Shown piece after piece: positions 1 through 11,662 of a stretch of 64,000 bases of DNA. The position numbers and the translations under genes are program-made. Position 1 is the first letter of the stretch. Every line of letters starts with the position of its first letter. The notes under the pieces were generated by a model. That model did no database searches and was not told the DNA's origin. It saw only the letters and a program-made list of their open reading frames with translations. Origin of the DNA: Hypericum androsaemum (taxonomy: Eukaryota; Streptophyta; Magnoliopsida; Malpighiales; Hypericaceae); assembly GCA_963995505.1 (NCBI GenBank), contig OZ023189.1:19367495-19431494 (forward strand), given 5' to 3'.

Positions 1-3000
1 AAGAAGTTGCTCTTGAGGCCTGCGAATTTTGGTAATAGACCATGTCCTGAACTTCTGTTGGAAACAACGTAGCTTTGTTATCTTGTTTTGCACATTTGGT
101 ACCTTGGCTATAAAGTTTTCTTTCAATCTAATTAGAGATGGAAATAAAGAATGTGTTTCTTCCGTATTAGACCCCTGCATGCAACTTATGCACTCTAATA
201 TTCGTGTGCTCACTTTCTTCTAATATCAGGTCTGCATATTGTGACACCCAGCAATTTTCACCTGAGAACTTGAGAGAGTTTTTGCCTCGCCTAATCCCTG
301 TATGTTATCTAGTTTTGTTTTCCTTTGCTTTTGGTTTTACTGCATACCTTCTCAGGACATATTACTGCTTCTAACTCTTCTCTCTGATCAGGTTTTGTTG
401 TCGAATATGGCATATGCTGATGATGACGAGTCCCTCCTTGAGACTGAGGTCAACTTTTTCATTACAGTTCTTTTCCTAGAATGATTATGGGTTGTCACAT
501 AATCTCAAATTATTAGGGTTTGTAACATTATCACAAATTACAATTCAGTTTGCCTGACATCAGATTGTTGGTGCAGGAAGATGAGTCTCTTCCAGACCGT
601 GAGCAGGTCCATATAATTGCTATCCCATTCTTAAATTATCTATTGAGTCATTTCCCCCTATTCATTGCATGGTGTACCAGTTTTGAGGTTATGTTTTTCT
701 GCCTTTTCATGCCAGGATCTGAAACCTCGTTTCCATTCATCAAAGTTTCATGGGTCTGACGAAGCGGAGGATGATGTATGTTAGCAATATATGTGCTTTT
801 ACCTAAAGTGATTTCCATCTGTGATCAGGCAAATGCCAATGTTATATTGTTTGTTTCTGTCTGCAATTTTGATATTGGGTCACTTGAAACAGTTATTCAC
901 CATACTTTTTGTGATTTCAGGATGAGGACATCGTTAACGTGTGGAACTTGAGGAAATGCAGTGCAGCTGCACTTGATATACTCTCAAATGTGTTTGGCGA
1001 TGAGATACTTCCAGCTTTTTTGCCCATAGTCCAGGTGAGTGGCAATTTTGACAGTGGTTTGCATCTTACTGCATGGTCTTTCAATGAGATGTCTACCACT
1101 CACTTTTCAATAACTGCAGGCTAAGTTGGCAGCTACTGGCGATGAAGCCTGGAAGGATAGAGAAGCAGCTGTGTTGGCTATTGGTGCTATAGGCGAGGGA
1201 TGTATAAATGGTCTTTACCCTCATCTTCCCCAGGTAATTTCAATTCCTTGAGCTAGGTTACATGCCAGGGTTTAAGATTTTACGTCCTTATGGCTACACG
1301 TATAAAATCTGGGTCAGTGTAGACTTAGCAACAGATCACGCAATGCTTAAGACTTGTTCTTCTGCACTGATTTTTTGCTTTCGATTAGTTGATATTGCTC
1401 TTTTTTTTAATATGCTGTAGGCTAAATTTTATTATAAATATATATTGCTCTTATTGTGTTTCTAATGCTCTATTTTGGGACTTCTCAAACCTTTAATGGT
1501 TTGAGCACCGTATGACTAACTATTCTTCTCTTGTTATTACACTCGTTGTAAACGGTTGAATTCTCAAGCTAAGTTATTTCAGTTGCGTTATTATGTTAAC
1601 TTAATCAATTTTCGTGTTGTATGTTTTCAGATTGTGGATTTTCTTATTCCTCTTCTGGATGATAAGTTTCCGCTCATACGAAGTATCTCTTGTTGGACAC
1701 TTTCTCGATTCAGCAAATACATTGTTCAGGTACTTAAACAAATCTGCTTTTGCTTGCAACAATTTTATGTACATGAATGCACAACTTATATGCCATGCCT
1801 TTCCTCAAGGCCTTTCCTGCAGTTATTGCTTCCTATTTCCCTATTTTTCTGTGTGTCATCATTTGAAACTTATAGTAGTTTGTTCCTTCATCTGCCAATG
1901 TTAGGAAAGTGGTCACCAGAAAGGTTATGAGCAGTTTGACAAGGCTCTGATGGGTCTTCTGCGTAGAATGCTAGATAGCAATAAGCGGGTACAAGAGGCT
2001 GCTTGCTCAGCTTTTGCAACCTTTGAAGAGGTCTGTCTTTGCGCCACATCTCAACTTTGTTTAGTTACTGCTAATTATCATATTCTTAAACTATTTCTTC
2101 CTCTAGAAAGTTTTTATGGATCTTATTCTATTCTTGGCAGGAGGCTGCAGAGGAGTTGGTGCCACGCCTGGATGTCATTCTGCAGCACCTCATGTGTGCT
2201 TTTGGAAAATATCAGGTTCTTCACTTGCTTTATTCTCGAGCCCTCTCTATCAGTTTAAATGGTGAAGTACTTCTGTGTTTGCTGCGCTAATGGCAACCTT
2301 CTACTTGTTCAGAAAATCCTTGAATAATTAGCAAATGGCCCTAACACATTAACATGAGCTTGTGTTCGTAACTTCCAAATTAAATGTCAAACAAGGTGAA
2401 AAGGTTCTGGCTAATTGAATACAGTTTTCTGATAGTTCCTAGAAGCTTAATTTGGCAACTTGTGGAAGATAGAGGGAGTAGAAGCCTAGAAGTTGGTCTT
2501 CTGAGCATGGAGACTGCAGAATTTACAAGACTAGGCGACAGTTGACTGATCAATCAAAGTAGGGGTGAAAGGAATAATATTGTGTGATTAGTTGCAACTT
2601 CTCTAGTTTAGTAGATGGCGGCTTGCGAATTTTCTTTGCTAGAGAAAACAAAATTTGATTGAGAGAAACGTAGACTGGGGAATGCTATTTTATCTGAATG
2701 AATAGTAGTAAATTGTAGCAGCATGATAAGAGTCAATAGTGAACCAGCACTCATCAATGGATGAATGAGCAAAAGTGGTGAAAAAACTGTGTCCACTAAA
2801 ATAATTTCATGAGGAAGAGCCTAAAGGATCTGTATGGAAGTGGCTTATGCACTTCTTATTGGTTGGAGCAAAGAATAAAGCACTTGATCCTAATTTTAGG
2901 AACATACAAACTCCCACATAACCGACTTACATATTTTGCCTACTGGTGCAGAGACGAAACCTACGGATCGTATATGATGCTATTGGAACGCTTGCTGATG

Positions 3001-6000
3001 CTGTGGGAACAGAACTGAATCAGGTATGCATAGCCACTTCTATATAATCCTCCTGTTCTCTTCAGTTTCCTCCGATCTCAAGGGTTATTCAAATCAGCCA
3101 ATGAAGCTGGTGGTTGATATCATTTTCTTGACTATTTCAGCCTACTCATCTTGAAATTCTTATGCCTCCACTAATCGCAAAGTGGCAACAGCTTTCCAAT
3201 ACGGATAAGGATCTCTTTCCTCTTCTTGAGTGTTTTACATCCATAGCTCAGGTATCACTCTGGCTAACTTGATTTGAACTTTGGCAACGGTTGCAAGATT
3301 CAAACATGTCTATCTTCATGTGCTGTTCGGCAATACTGAATAATCTACATTTCAAACAGTTGTTGATGTGCTGGTGTTAACGGAATACATGCTTCTTCTT
3401 GTGTTCTGTTTATATCGTCTGTAAATGTTACAATCATAACTCTGTTGATCGAATTTGACGTAAATTGCCACTAGGAATCTGTTTGCAATTCCTATCTTAA
3501 CACTTCTTTGATCTTCAACCAGTCAGAGACATCCTCTGTTGCAGTTGTCATCTATGAGGAATTGTGGGCTATTGCTCAAATTCTTGCTACTCTTCTACTT
3601 AACTTTATCATGTCAGACTGCTGGTATTCCAACTGGGGTTGTTGGGCATGAAATTTTATCTTGGCTTGCTAACAGTACCACTGAACTGTCACTTTTGATC
3701 AGTCTATCCTTGAAGGATTCTGCATGCATACTTGTGTTTGTTTGGTCTATTTCCATGCGTCTGCTTGTTTGGTTTGGGGCACATCTTGATGGCTGACCGC
3801 TAATTTTAGACAATTTGATGATGTACTGGGATCTCATGAAACCTTGGCTATATTGATATTTTTCTTTCAGGCATTGGGTACAGGGTTCTCTCAGTTTGCA
3901 CAGCCTGTATTTCAGAGGTGTGTAACCATCATACAGGGTCAGCAGTTAGCAAAGGTTGGATAACCGGATTCATTTTGTCAATATGCTATAATATCTGTTG
4001 AATTGGACTCTGTTTGTTGTTTTCTAGTTATGTCTGGCAGCATAGTGTTTTTGCTTTGGCACTTTCCGTGCAATGCAAGGGTATCTTTGAGCTGCATTAT
4101 GTGTATTCTATGCAATGTGCATATGAGTTGTGCTCCCCTTTGGCGAGCCAGAAAAAAAGGCAGTTTATTTGCGGCAATATTTTGCTGCATGACTTTTTCC
4201 TTGGTGAAACCGTTGTTTCTTTTCAGTTGAAATGATGATCTTGCAGATCTGTAAATCTTACTGGCTTTACTTCATATGCTGATTCACGAACATCTGGTTT
4301 CCCCCAAAGTTGATACAGATGGCTTGTAGCCTTGTACTACTACTGTAGTACATCCCCTTATGCATGATTACTTCAAATGCACTACAGGTTGATCCTGCTT
4401 CTGCTGGAATTTCATATGATAAGGAATTTATTGTCTGTGCTTTGGATCTGCTTTCTGGACTTGCAGAAGGTCTTGGCAGTGGGATAGAGAGCCTGGTAAT
4501 GTCTCCCTTCCTTTATTTTGTAGTTTCATCGGATGTACAGTTATCTTTCTCTTGATGGAAAAATATTTGGAAACTCTACTCGATGCTTAGGAAAGAAAGG
4601 AGTAAACTTTGTGATACTGTTTTACCTTTCAAATGCATTGACCCACGTATATGTAGTTGAACGGATATCCTGGTATCAAGGATTTCACGCTTACTGCATG
4701 CGATCTGTTATTCACATGATTCTTGCTGTTAGCTTCAAATTTCGTTACTTGGTTCCAGTGTCTAACAAGATTTTTATTTTTAGGTTTCTCAAAGTAGTTT
4801 GAGGGAGCTTCTGCTAAAGTGCTGCATTGATGATGCTTTTGATGTTCGGCAAAGTGCCTTTGCTCTGCTTGGTGACCTTGCCAGGGTAGGTAGAAATTGC
4901 TTAACATCCTAAACCATTATAAACCAATGCTCATTGAGCACAATCCATATGGATATGTTGAAGAAAAGAAACTAGGTGTATTGGATACTAAAGTGGCTTG
5001 AAGCTCGATTTATAAGATTCTTGTCAATCTTTTAACCTTTCTCCTTTGTTATGGATATGTTCTTTGGTCTTGTCCTCAGGTATGCACTGTTCATTTGCAG
5101 CCTCGCTTGTCCGAGTTTCTCGAAGCTGCTGCCAAGCAACTGGTTAGTAGTATCACTTTATTTTAATTACCCATGACATGTTCTTGGTTGTTCTTTTTAA
5201 ATCCACAGCTTAGTCCGTATCCTTTGATTTTTTTTAACTAAGTGGTGGATGGAACAAAAACATTCCAGCAGAACACGTCCTTTTCAGTTTATATGTAGTC
5301 ATGCAAGCAATTTTCTTGCAGAACACGTCTAATCTGCGGGAAAATATTTCAGCAGCCAATAATGCATGTTGGGCTATTGGAGAATTAGCTATTAAGGTAT
5401 GTTCCTGTTTCTGCTAAGTAGGTATGTTCAATTAGAACTATGTGGAATCAGGATTTGACACGCAGCCTCCTTTCTCTTTTGGTTTGTCAGTTTGTTTTCT
5501 GAAAACATAAACTGCAGTTGGTATGTTTATCTTGCTAACCAAATATAATTCTTAATTTCCAGATTCGTCAAGAAATCTCACCCGTTGTTATGAGCGTCAT
5601 CTCTTGCTTAGTTCCGATCCTTCAACATCCGGAGGTATTGGCCTCTTCGATTAACTGATAGTTCATGTTTGTCCTTTGCAAGTTATTAAACATGTTATCT
5701 TGTTTCCTGAACAGGAGATGAATAAGTCGCTTGTAGAGAATAGTGCAATCACGCTCGGGCGACTTGCATGGGTTTGCCCGGATGTTGTATCACCACACAT
5801 GGAGCATTTTATGCAACCCTGGTGTATTGCTTTATCCATGTGAGCACTTGCTGATTTTTGGTATTTGACAGTATAGCTTATTTATGGACTTGATAAATGC
5901 ATCATAAGAAAGTGATTAACCTACACGAGTCTCTGGCAGAATACGAGATGATGTTGAGAAGGAGGATGCCTTTCGAGGTCTATGTGCAATGGTAATTCAT

Positions 6001-6690
6001 TGCCCTTATAAGTGATTTCCCGGTGGTATCATTTGTCTGAACCTAATCCTGAATATTCCAAATGATTTCAGGTCAGAGCAAATCCATCAGGAGCTCTTAG
6101 TTCACTCATCTACTTGTGTAAAGCTATTGCGAGTTGGCATGTAAGCATGTTTTGTCATTGATGCCCTTCATATACTTTCTGGATACAGAGTATAACTTTT
6201 CCTCGGGGCATTTTGATAGGAAATAAGAAGCGAAGATCTTCACAACGAGGTTTGCCAAGTTTTGCATGGCTATAAACAGGTTAGTGGCCACAAATTTATT
6301 TTGATGCTCGAGTCATACAGTTCCATGACTTTTCAAGGTTTGCACGGGGCCGTTGGGAGTAGAAAACCATGTTCATTTTATACTCGGATGTATTTACAAC
6401 ATTTTCCACAACATTAATATGTTGGATGCATTTCACTCCACGAGAAAGTTCTTTCCTTGTGATGGTGTCATGCATCTGTTTAGTTTTTGGTTGATTCTGT
6501 GCCAATGTTGCTTGTTTATTTTTCGACATTGATTTCCAAATCCGAGTCTATCCCATGTTTCTCTACCTGAACTAACATACATGTACTGGTGGGCCTCGTG
6601 ATGCAGATGCTGAGGAACGAAGCCTGGGACCAGTGTATGTCTGCACTAGACACCCCAGTGAAGGAGAAACTGTCAAAATACCAAGTATAG
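1..6690 (+). CDS. TRN1: Transportin-1 (importin-beta2 family), 5' truncated by window edge
   Basis: Nuclear import receptor of the karyopherin-beta2 family, which carries PY-NLS/M9-type cargo such as hnRNP-like proteins through the pore and releases it on binding RanGTP. I read 23 exons: 1-31, 230-299, 392-448, 577-606, 716-775, 921-1034, 1120-1233, 1631-1729, 1905-2030, 2141-2215, 2952-3023, 3141-3251, 3871-3954, 4388-4495, 4784-4885, 5080-5142, 5322-5396, 5563-5634, 5715-5839, 5940-5991, 6072-6140, 6220-6279, 6607-6690. They join without a stop into 616 residues ending in [12 protein letters not shown] repeats run throughout. The acidic H8 loop is visible ([10 protein letters not shown], then DEAEDDDEDIVN, exons at 577-954), followed by [13 protein letters not shown]. 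About 270 N-terminal residues lie left of the window, judging by the usual ~890 aa. All introns read are GT-AG. Reading frame intact, so probably functional. The family call is sure; single splice sites are by eye. Confidence 0.95.
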
Positions 6691-8487
6691 AAGTATATAC
6701 CATTTTTCGACGGAGCAACTGCCTGTTCCGGGCGCGCAAGCTCAAACATCTGTCAGTTGCAAGTCCATGGAAGGGCATGAGTCATTTGTGGCAGACACAT
6801 GATCAGTCAGCCATTTCTCAGAAGAAGCATGGCCAGGATCAGGTGTCCTGTGGCACTTTAAAAATTGAAACTGATTGGTTCACAGATATAAATGAAGGAA
6901 AATGGACCCTGGGTATTTTAGAGTCCTTCCTAGACGATCTAGAGGTTCTCGTTCCCCTCCTTCGAGGCAGATTTACGTTACTTTATCCCAGATTCTCATT
7001 ACAGTCTATTAGATTTGAGTGATTGCGGTTAGGAGTCGGAGGTTCTTTTCATTCTTCTGGTTGCAAGTTTATTCTGCCTTGATCTCTTTCTGGGTTGTAT
7101 CAAGCCTTTGTAGATGAATTTTGCAGATCTCGTGTCCTTGTCTCCTTGAGTCAAAGTTGTGCGAGCAACTTGTATCATCCTCCTGTTCTTCAACTCTCTC
7201 TGATGTCAACTTGCGGTCACCTGTTGTGGAATCAATTGGAGAAACAAATCTTTAAATCTAACGTCCGCATGTCATCGCCTTTACGCTTTTCCTCGTGTTT
7301 GTTTGCACCATTGGGAAATCATTCAAAACAACTGTACCGAAAACAGAAATACAGAGACAAATAAGGGTAGCACCTAACATATAAAGAAAAATGATCCGTA
7401 GTCAAAAGAGTGGTACGGGTAGAAGATAAGCTAGAAAACAAATAATCAAAGTGGAGTTATGCCGGGACAAGCTACGGCTAAAAATCACAAGGTAAGGTCA
7501 TATATGCAACCTCGTGGGCATTTGAATGCATACAAAATGCACACAAATAGGAGCTTCGACTCACGGTTCTTCTTTTGTTAATTCAATAGTAGGATAAGTT
7601 TTTTTTACCAACCTCAAAAGAGGAGATTTCACGTCATATAGGAGTAGTAGTGGCCATCACGATGATGAGTTAGAGGAACTTTTAGTTAAGAGACTTGAGT
7701 TTTATGATGTATTTACTTTAGTTTCGTATTTATATATCGGAGTTTGTCCTTCTATATCTACACCAAAAAAAAAGATTAATTTTTTTGCTAATGAATCAAT
7801 ATAGTGACTTATTGTAAAGACCACAGGACTACAGATGCATATGAAAGAAAAATACTCATCACCATCAATAGTAAAAGATGAAGAACTGATGTATAAAGTT
7901 CCCAGTTCTTTATCAATGGGTTTATTTCGTCGCCAACCTTCAATAGATGGCACAGTACAGAGTCGACCAACGACAATGCGACAATGAAGAGCGCCACAAT
8001 GATCAAAGTAAAGTCAAGCGGTCTTTAGCTGCACACGAGGGGAAAAGAAAGAAGATGGGATGGAGATAATTAAACAATTTAATTAGGTAGGTACCCTCAA
8101 AGAAAATGATAAACACGCCACTAGCTATATATAGATCGCCACTGGAAGCCTAGGGGAGGAGGAGAAACAAGAAACTCGTCCAGGAGCTCGGTTCAGAAAA
8201 ACAAACTCTACTAGAGGGGCCGTAGTTGGGCCTGTATCTTTGCGAATTCGGTACCGGGCCTAATGATACGCAATCGATATGGGTTTTCTGCTTTGGGCCT
8301 AAGCGGGCTTGAATTGGGCTTTCTTCATGTGCTTATGTTTATACGTTAACTGATGTTTTATTCCGTACGTACCGGGAGCAGATTCTTCGGATCGTTTTTA
8401 AAAACATTGTGAATTACCGACCCATCAAGTCAGTTGAGTTCACCTTAAAAAGAAATTAGGTGATTGATTCTCTTTGGAATGATCATA
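6691..8487. other. Transportin 3' UTR and intergenic DNA
   Basis: The first ~400 bases after the stop are probably 3' UTR. The rest is AT-rich, with no coding pattern that survives inspection. A TATA-like run lies near 8123-8133 (ctatatatagatc), but I could attach no downstream gene to it; the next feature is a transposon end. Confidence 0.5.
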
Positions 8488-8837
8488 TCTTACTATAATA
8501 ATGTAAACTCTCTTTTTTGGTCTGCCGCGTGGAAATGTCAATACTACCCCTTTCTAACAATTTTTTTACGTGACCTCCTCATTTACAATGCAAAAGGCCC
8601 AATACTCCCACATAAATCACGACTAAACCCACATTAAGAGAGGAAAAAAATTAAACGAGAAGAAACCTAAACCCACAGAGAAGAACAAATTAAACGATCA
8701 CCAGCGAGAAGGGCGGCGGCGAGAGCGGACAAGGAGCGGCGCGGAAGGGGTTTGAGGGGGGGGGGGGGGAGAACCGGCGGAGGGAGGGAGGGGAGGCGGG
8801 GACCCGGAGGGAGAAGTAGAGGGTAGGCTGGACCCGG

Positions 8838-9232
8838 AGGTCCACGGTTATCGCCAGGTTGACCTCCTTCACCGAGAAGAACGCATCGGCTGTGCAGTAC
8901 GTGATGTCGCAGGCGGTGACGATGTCCACCCCGCCGCCGATGCACGCATCGTGGATGGCGGTGATCACCGGCTTCCGGCACACCTCGACGGCGGTGACGA
9001 CTTCCGGCACCCTTCGACGGTGGTGACGACTTCCGGCACCCTTCAACGGCGGTGACGGCGTCCTAGAGGTACTTGATGTCCCTCTGGTGGCGCTCGCTGG
9101 ACTGGGCTCGATCAGAGTCGGCGACGGTGGTGATGGAGGAGAGGGTGGCGAGGTCGATGCCGGCGCAGAAGTGGTCGCCGGTGTCGGAGAGGACGATGGC
9201 GTTGACGTCGGAGTCGAGGTCAAGGGCGTTTC
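8838..9232 (-). pseudogene. DCI1: Fragment of delta(3,5),delta(2,4)-dienoyl-CoA isomerase (enoyl-CoA hydratase family)
   Basis: Read on the minus strand, two frames give the crotonase-fold core: first ALDLDSDVNAIVLSDTGDHF then CAGIDLATL, and after a break CRKPVITAIHDACIGGG, VDIVTACDITYC and AFFSVKEVNLAITVDL. CAGIDL and HDACIGGGVD form the oxyanion-hole region of this family, and the acidic residues of DITYC and VKEVNL match the dienoyl-CoA isomerase subgroup, a peroxisomal beta-oxidation auxiliary enzyme. The copy is dead: an in-frame TAG follows DIKYL (near 9065), a 29-bp triplication shifts the frame, and both ends of the gene are absent. GC content is far above the flanks, as expected for a captured exon. 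The family call is firm; the exact paralogue is inferred. Confidence 0.85.
8972..9058. repeat. Three tandem 29-bp units inside the captured exon
   Basis: Units at 8972-9000, 9001-9029 and 9030-9058 differ by a few bases each. Two extra units add 58 bp, not a multiple of three, so the repeat itself breaks the isomerase frame. Confidence 0.85.
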
Positions 9233-9515
9233 CGTGTGATGGGCAGTTGAGTTTGAGATGAGCGACCCCGTTTCTTCGGGTCGGGTACGATTAAAAGAGT
9301 TTTGTACTGATCCACTTTTTTTTAGAGCAGGAAAGTGAAGAGAGTTCTAAAAAAAATGGAGAGAGAAGATCAGTTTTAAGAAAGAAGGTGATGTTTGTTT
9401 TAAGGAAAAAAACTAAAAAAAAGGTGGTCCTATCGGGATCGAACCTAGGTCGCTGGATGCTGGATTTATTACCGAGGTTTTAAAAAAATCTCGTTTATGT
9501 AAAATTGACGGTTAA

Positions 9516-9784
9516 TCTTACTATAATAAAATCCCGGATTTATTGATGCTGGATCCTGTAACTCCTCTCCCTTCTCTTCCGAAGACATGCGACGGCGACG
9601 ATGGTGCATCATGTACAAAGAAGTTTTTATGACATCTTAGGTAAATCAAAAAATAAAATACTATAATTAAATATGTAAGAGAGCATCTTATTCATGTACA
9701 TCTTAAAAATAAAAATCAGTAAACGATATATTTTGCGAATTTTGAAACATAATGGCACTCGCATCGCGCGTGCGTATTTGCTAG
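9516..9784 (+). mobile_element. Second Helitron 5' terminus, possible nested short Helitron
   Basis: The same 14-base start, TCTTACTATAATAA, recurs at 9516 after an A, 1028 bases downstream of the first. It could define a 269-bp Helitron ending at the shared hairpin/CTAG terminus. Either a short element inserted near the end of a longer one, or the upstream start was recruited later. Confidence 0.5.
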
Positions 9785-9785
9785 T

Positions 9786-10547
9786 GTATATTATGTTATG
9801 TACACGCTTTGAAAAGTCTGGGCAAGCTCTACCAATTGCATACACCAAGAGACGGACCACCACATTCTCTATTAAGTGCAATTTGTCATCTCTTAGTCTT
9901 CCTCTTCCTCTATACATTCGGAGCCCGCAATAAACATAGCTTTTAAAACTCAGCAAGATCTATGTGTCCTTGTAGACATATGGCATTCGGCAGCACGATA
10001 ACACTCCTTCAATTGATTCGATTGATTGATTTGCTTCAATAATTCAACAGTTTGCGTTTCATTAGGTGTTTTCTTTTTTGTTTTGAAGAGTAACTATGTC
10101 CCAAGACTAATAAAGATATTGTTTGTAATTGACAAAAAAATTCTTTTTTGTTGAGAGGTCCCGGTTTCGAAAAAAGGGGTGGGACACGGAATCTTTTTTG
10201 AGGAATGGAAGGTTATGTTTTTTGGTTGATGCCATATGGTATTTTCTACTTGAGTATGAATTTTGAAATGTTAATTCGAGTATGGTGGAGTCAACTTTGT
10301 GAGAAGGTCAGCTAATTAGTAACTAGTAGAAGCTAAATCAGCAAAGCATATGATGGATACTGGAACGTAAGCGTCCAGGGAAACCTCCTAAAACTCTTAG
10401 ATAAACCCAACACGTCATAGTCGCTACAATTTTGCAAGTTGACCATTATTATTTACCAGTATCGTGTTGCATGGTAATTAATACTTGGACTATTTTAAAT
10501 ACCCCACTGAGAATTTAACTGGAAAAAAGATCAAATTAGTGCAATAT
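9786..10547. other. Intergenic, nothing recognised
   Basis: AT-rich sequence with several short T and A runs. No coding pattern, RNA gene or transposon terminus that I can support. Confidence 0.5.
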
Positions 10548-10555
10548 ATTGTCTA

Positions 10556-10755
10556 AAAACCAACATCCACTTATATCAACTCGTGAAGGAGTTGTTCTAC
10601 CTTAACCAGGTCTCGGGTTCGAGTCCTTGGGTACACAGCAGTGTTAAATACTTGTTGGGAGAGCTTTGCCACATTTTAAAAATCCTACCCGATTCGAAAT
10701 TGGATTAGTCGGCGCAATGGGCCGGATACCAGTTGGTTAAACCAAAAAAAAAAAA
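10556..10755 (+). mobile_element. tRNA-derived SINE
   Basis: About 200 bp with a perfect RNA polymerase III B box (GGTTCGAGTCC, 10616-10626), a unique body ending in ccagttggttaaacc, and a terminal A run. The 8-bp direct repeat attgtcta flanks it (10548-10555 and 10756-10763). An A box is not clear, so the 5' part is diverged or slightly truncated. The B box, the A tail and the target-site duplication together support a SINE rather than a tRNA gene; there is no cloverleaf. Confidence 0.8.
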
Positions 10756-11034
10756 ATTGTCTACAATTCACCGCATTTTCTTCATTTTCACGGCAAGTGG
10801 ACTCGGTTTTGTATTGGAAACAAATTAGTTACCTAAATAGAATTTGGTTTCATTCTATAATTAATTATATCCCTTACACGACCACAAAAAAAGAAGAAGA
10901 ATCCAAATCGAATTGGTTTTCTTTTCCGGTAATCTTTTCCTGATAAGCCAAAAGGAGGGAGGGATAAATTTTAAGAGCTAAATCCATCAAAATTAATTAA
11001 TTTTTTCCCCCAATTCCTACAAAACAAGTATATG

Positions 11035-11040
11035 TATAAA
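11035..11040 (+). promoter_or_regulatory. TATA box of the 11.2-kb gene
   Basis: TATAAA in the context gtatatgtataaagac, about 175 bases upstream of the chosen ATG, which would put transcription start near 11070. Position and context fit; not proven. Confidence 0.5.
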
Positions 11041-11100
11041 GACACACACCAGTACTGGCCCTGTCCAAAAACGGTGTGTCCCACTCACTCGGCCTCCAAC

Positions 11101-11136
11101 ATGGCCAGTGAAGCTCCAGCAGTTGCAATTAGCTAA
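11101..11136 (+). other. Upstream ORF of 11 codons in the leader
   Basis: ATG at 11101 opens an 11-codon frame (MASEAPAVAIS) closed by TAA at 11134-11136, 73 bases before the main ATG. If transcription starts at the predicted site, ribosomes meet this ATG first, so it could lower translation of the main frame. Confidence 0.4.
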
Positions 11137-11209
11137 CTCCCACAATATATTTCTGGTAATTCTCCATCTAATTCTTCAATTAGTAGATTCATTAAGTATC
11201 CGGAGCGAG

Positions 11210-11662
11210 ATGGATCCGTCATCTCAACCCCAGACGACAACGACAGGGGACTTCCCTCCGTCGACGCAGGACAAGAGCATCGAGCTAAACTCGAGCTTCT
11301 TGTTCCAAAACGGCGACGCGTTGTCCAGCCTGGACAACATAGAGATAGCGGACATCCAGGCCGCGACGTACACGAGCCTCCGGGACCTGATCCCGGCGTC
11401 CTCCTCGTCGCCGCCGTCGGCCGGGGGGAACTCCGGGAGCTGGTACGAGTCCGAGATCCCAATCCGGAACCCGCTCGTGAAGCACGCGGCCCTCGCCTAC
11501 CTCCAGCCAATGTCTACGCCGCCCGAGGTCTTCCCAAAGGGGGTCTTTTCGCGGCTAGGGGACTTGTGCTTCGGAGAATACGGCTGCGTCGGGTGGTTAC
11601 GCTCCGTCGCTTCGAGGGTGGTCGACGGTGATCGGCGGGGAAGAAGGTTGACTGAGAATTAA
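11210..11662 (+). CDS. Uncharacterised small plant protein, 150 aa, single exon
   Basis: I do not recognise a named family. The protein starts MDPSSQPQ and has a Ser/Thr/Pro-rich, probably disordered N-terminal half. The C-terminal half looks more ordered and conserved: IRNPLVKHAALAYLQPM, then a Phe/Gly/Cys block LGDLCFGEYGCVGWLRSVAS, and a basic tail (GDRRGRRLTEN). No signal peptide or membrane segment is evident. The ATG at 11210 is the first AUG in this frame after the leader; the frame stays open upstream to about 11108 but without an ATG there. A TATA box and AT-rich flanks on both sides contrast with its GC-rich body, which supports a real gene. Location and role unknown. Confidence 0.6.
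   Translation: MDPSSQPQTTTTGDFPPSTQDKSIELNSSFLFQNGDALSSLDNIEIADIQAATYTSLRDLIPASSSSPPSAGGNSGSWYESEIPIRNPLVKHAALAYLQPMSTPPEVFPKGVFSRLGDLCFGEYGCVGWLRSVASRVVDGDRRGRRLTEN

Larger units (their letters stand above)
8488..9784 (+). mobile_element. Non-autonomous Helitron carrying a captured gene fragment
   Basis: The left end starts TCTTACTATAATAA after an A. The right end is CTAG followed by T, as expected for insertion between A and T. Just upstream of the right end is a GC-rich hairpin (9754-9772): GCACTCGC, loop ATC, GCGCGTGC, with one mismatched pair, then a short spacer and CTAG. A TC start, a hairpin ~10 bases from the end, a CTRR end and no target-site duplication are the Helitron signature. 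The interior holds a peroxisomal isomerase fragment and no Rep/helicase, so the element is non-autonomous. A second copy of the 5' terminus lies at 9516, so the unit may be two elements sharing one 3' end. Confidence 0.72.

Noticed and set aside
2216..2951. Long transportin intron as a possible nested gene or transposon
   Set aside because: Only short random frames, no terminal repeats or target duplication.
3539..3837. Open frames on both strands inside a transportin intron
   Set aside because: The exon before (ending SIAQ) and after ([11 protein letters not shown]) join directly as in the transportin family; the insert would disrupt the HEAT repeat.
7095..7364. Plus-strand frame downstream of transportin
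   Set aside because: Lies in the probable 3' UTR and flank, with no domain and no good start context.
10600..10640. A tRNA gene suggested by the perfect B box
   Set aside because: No cloverleaf, no A box at the right spacing, and an A tail plus target duplication; it is a SINE.
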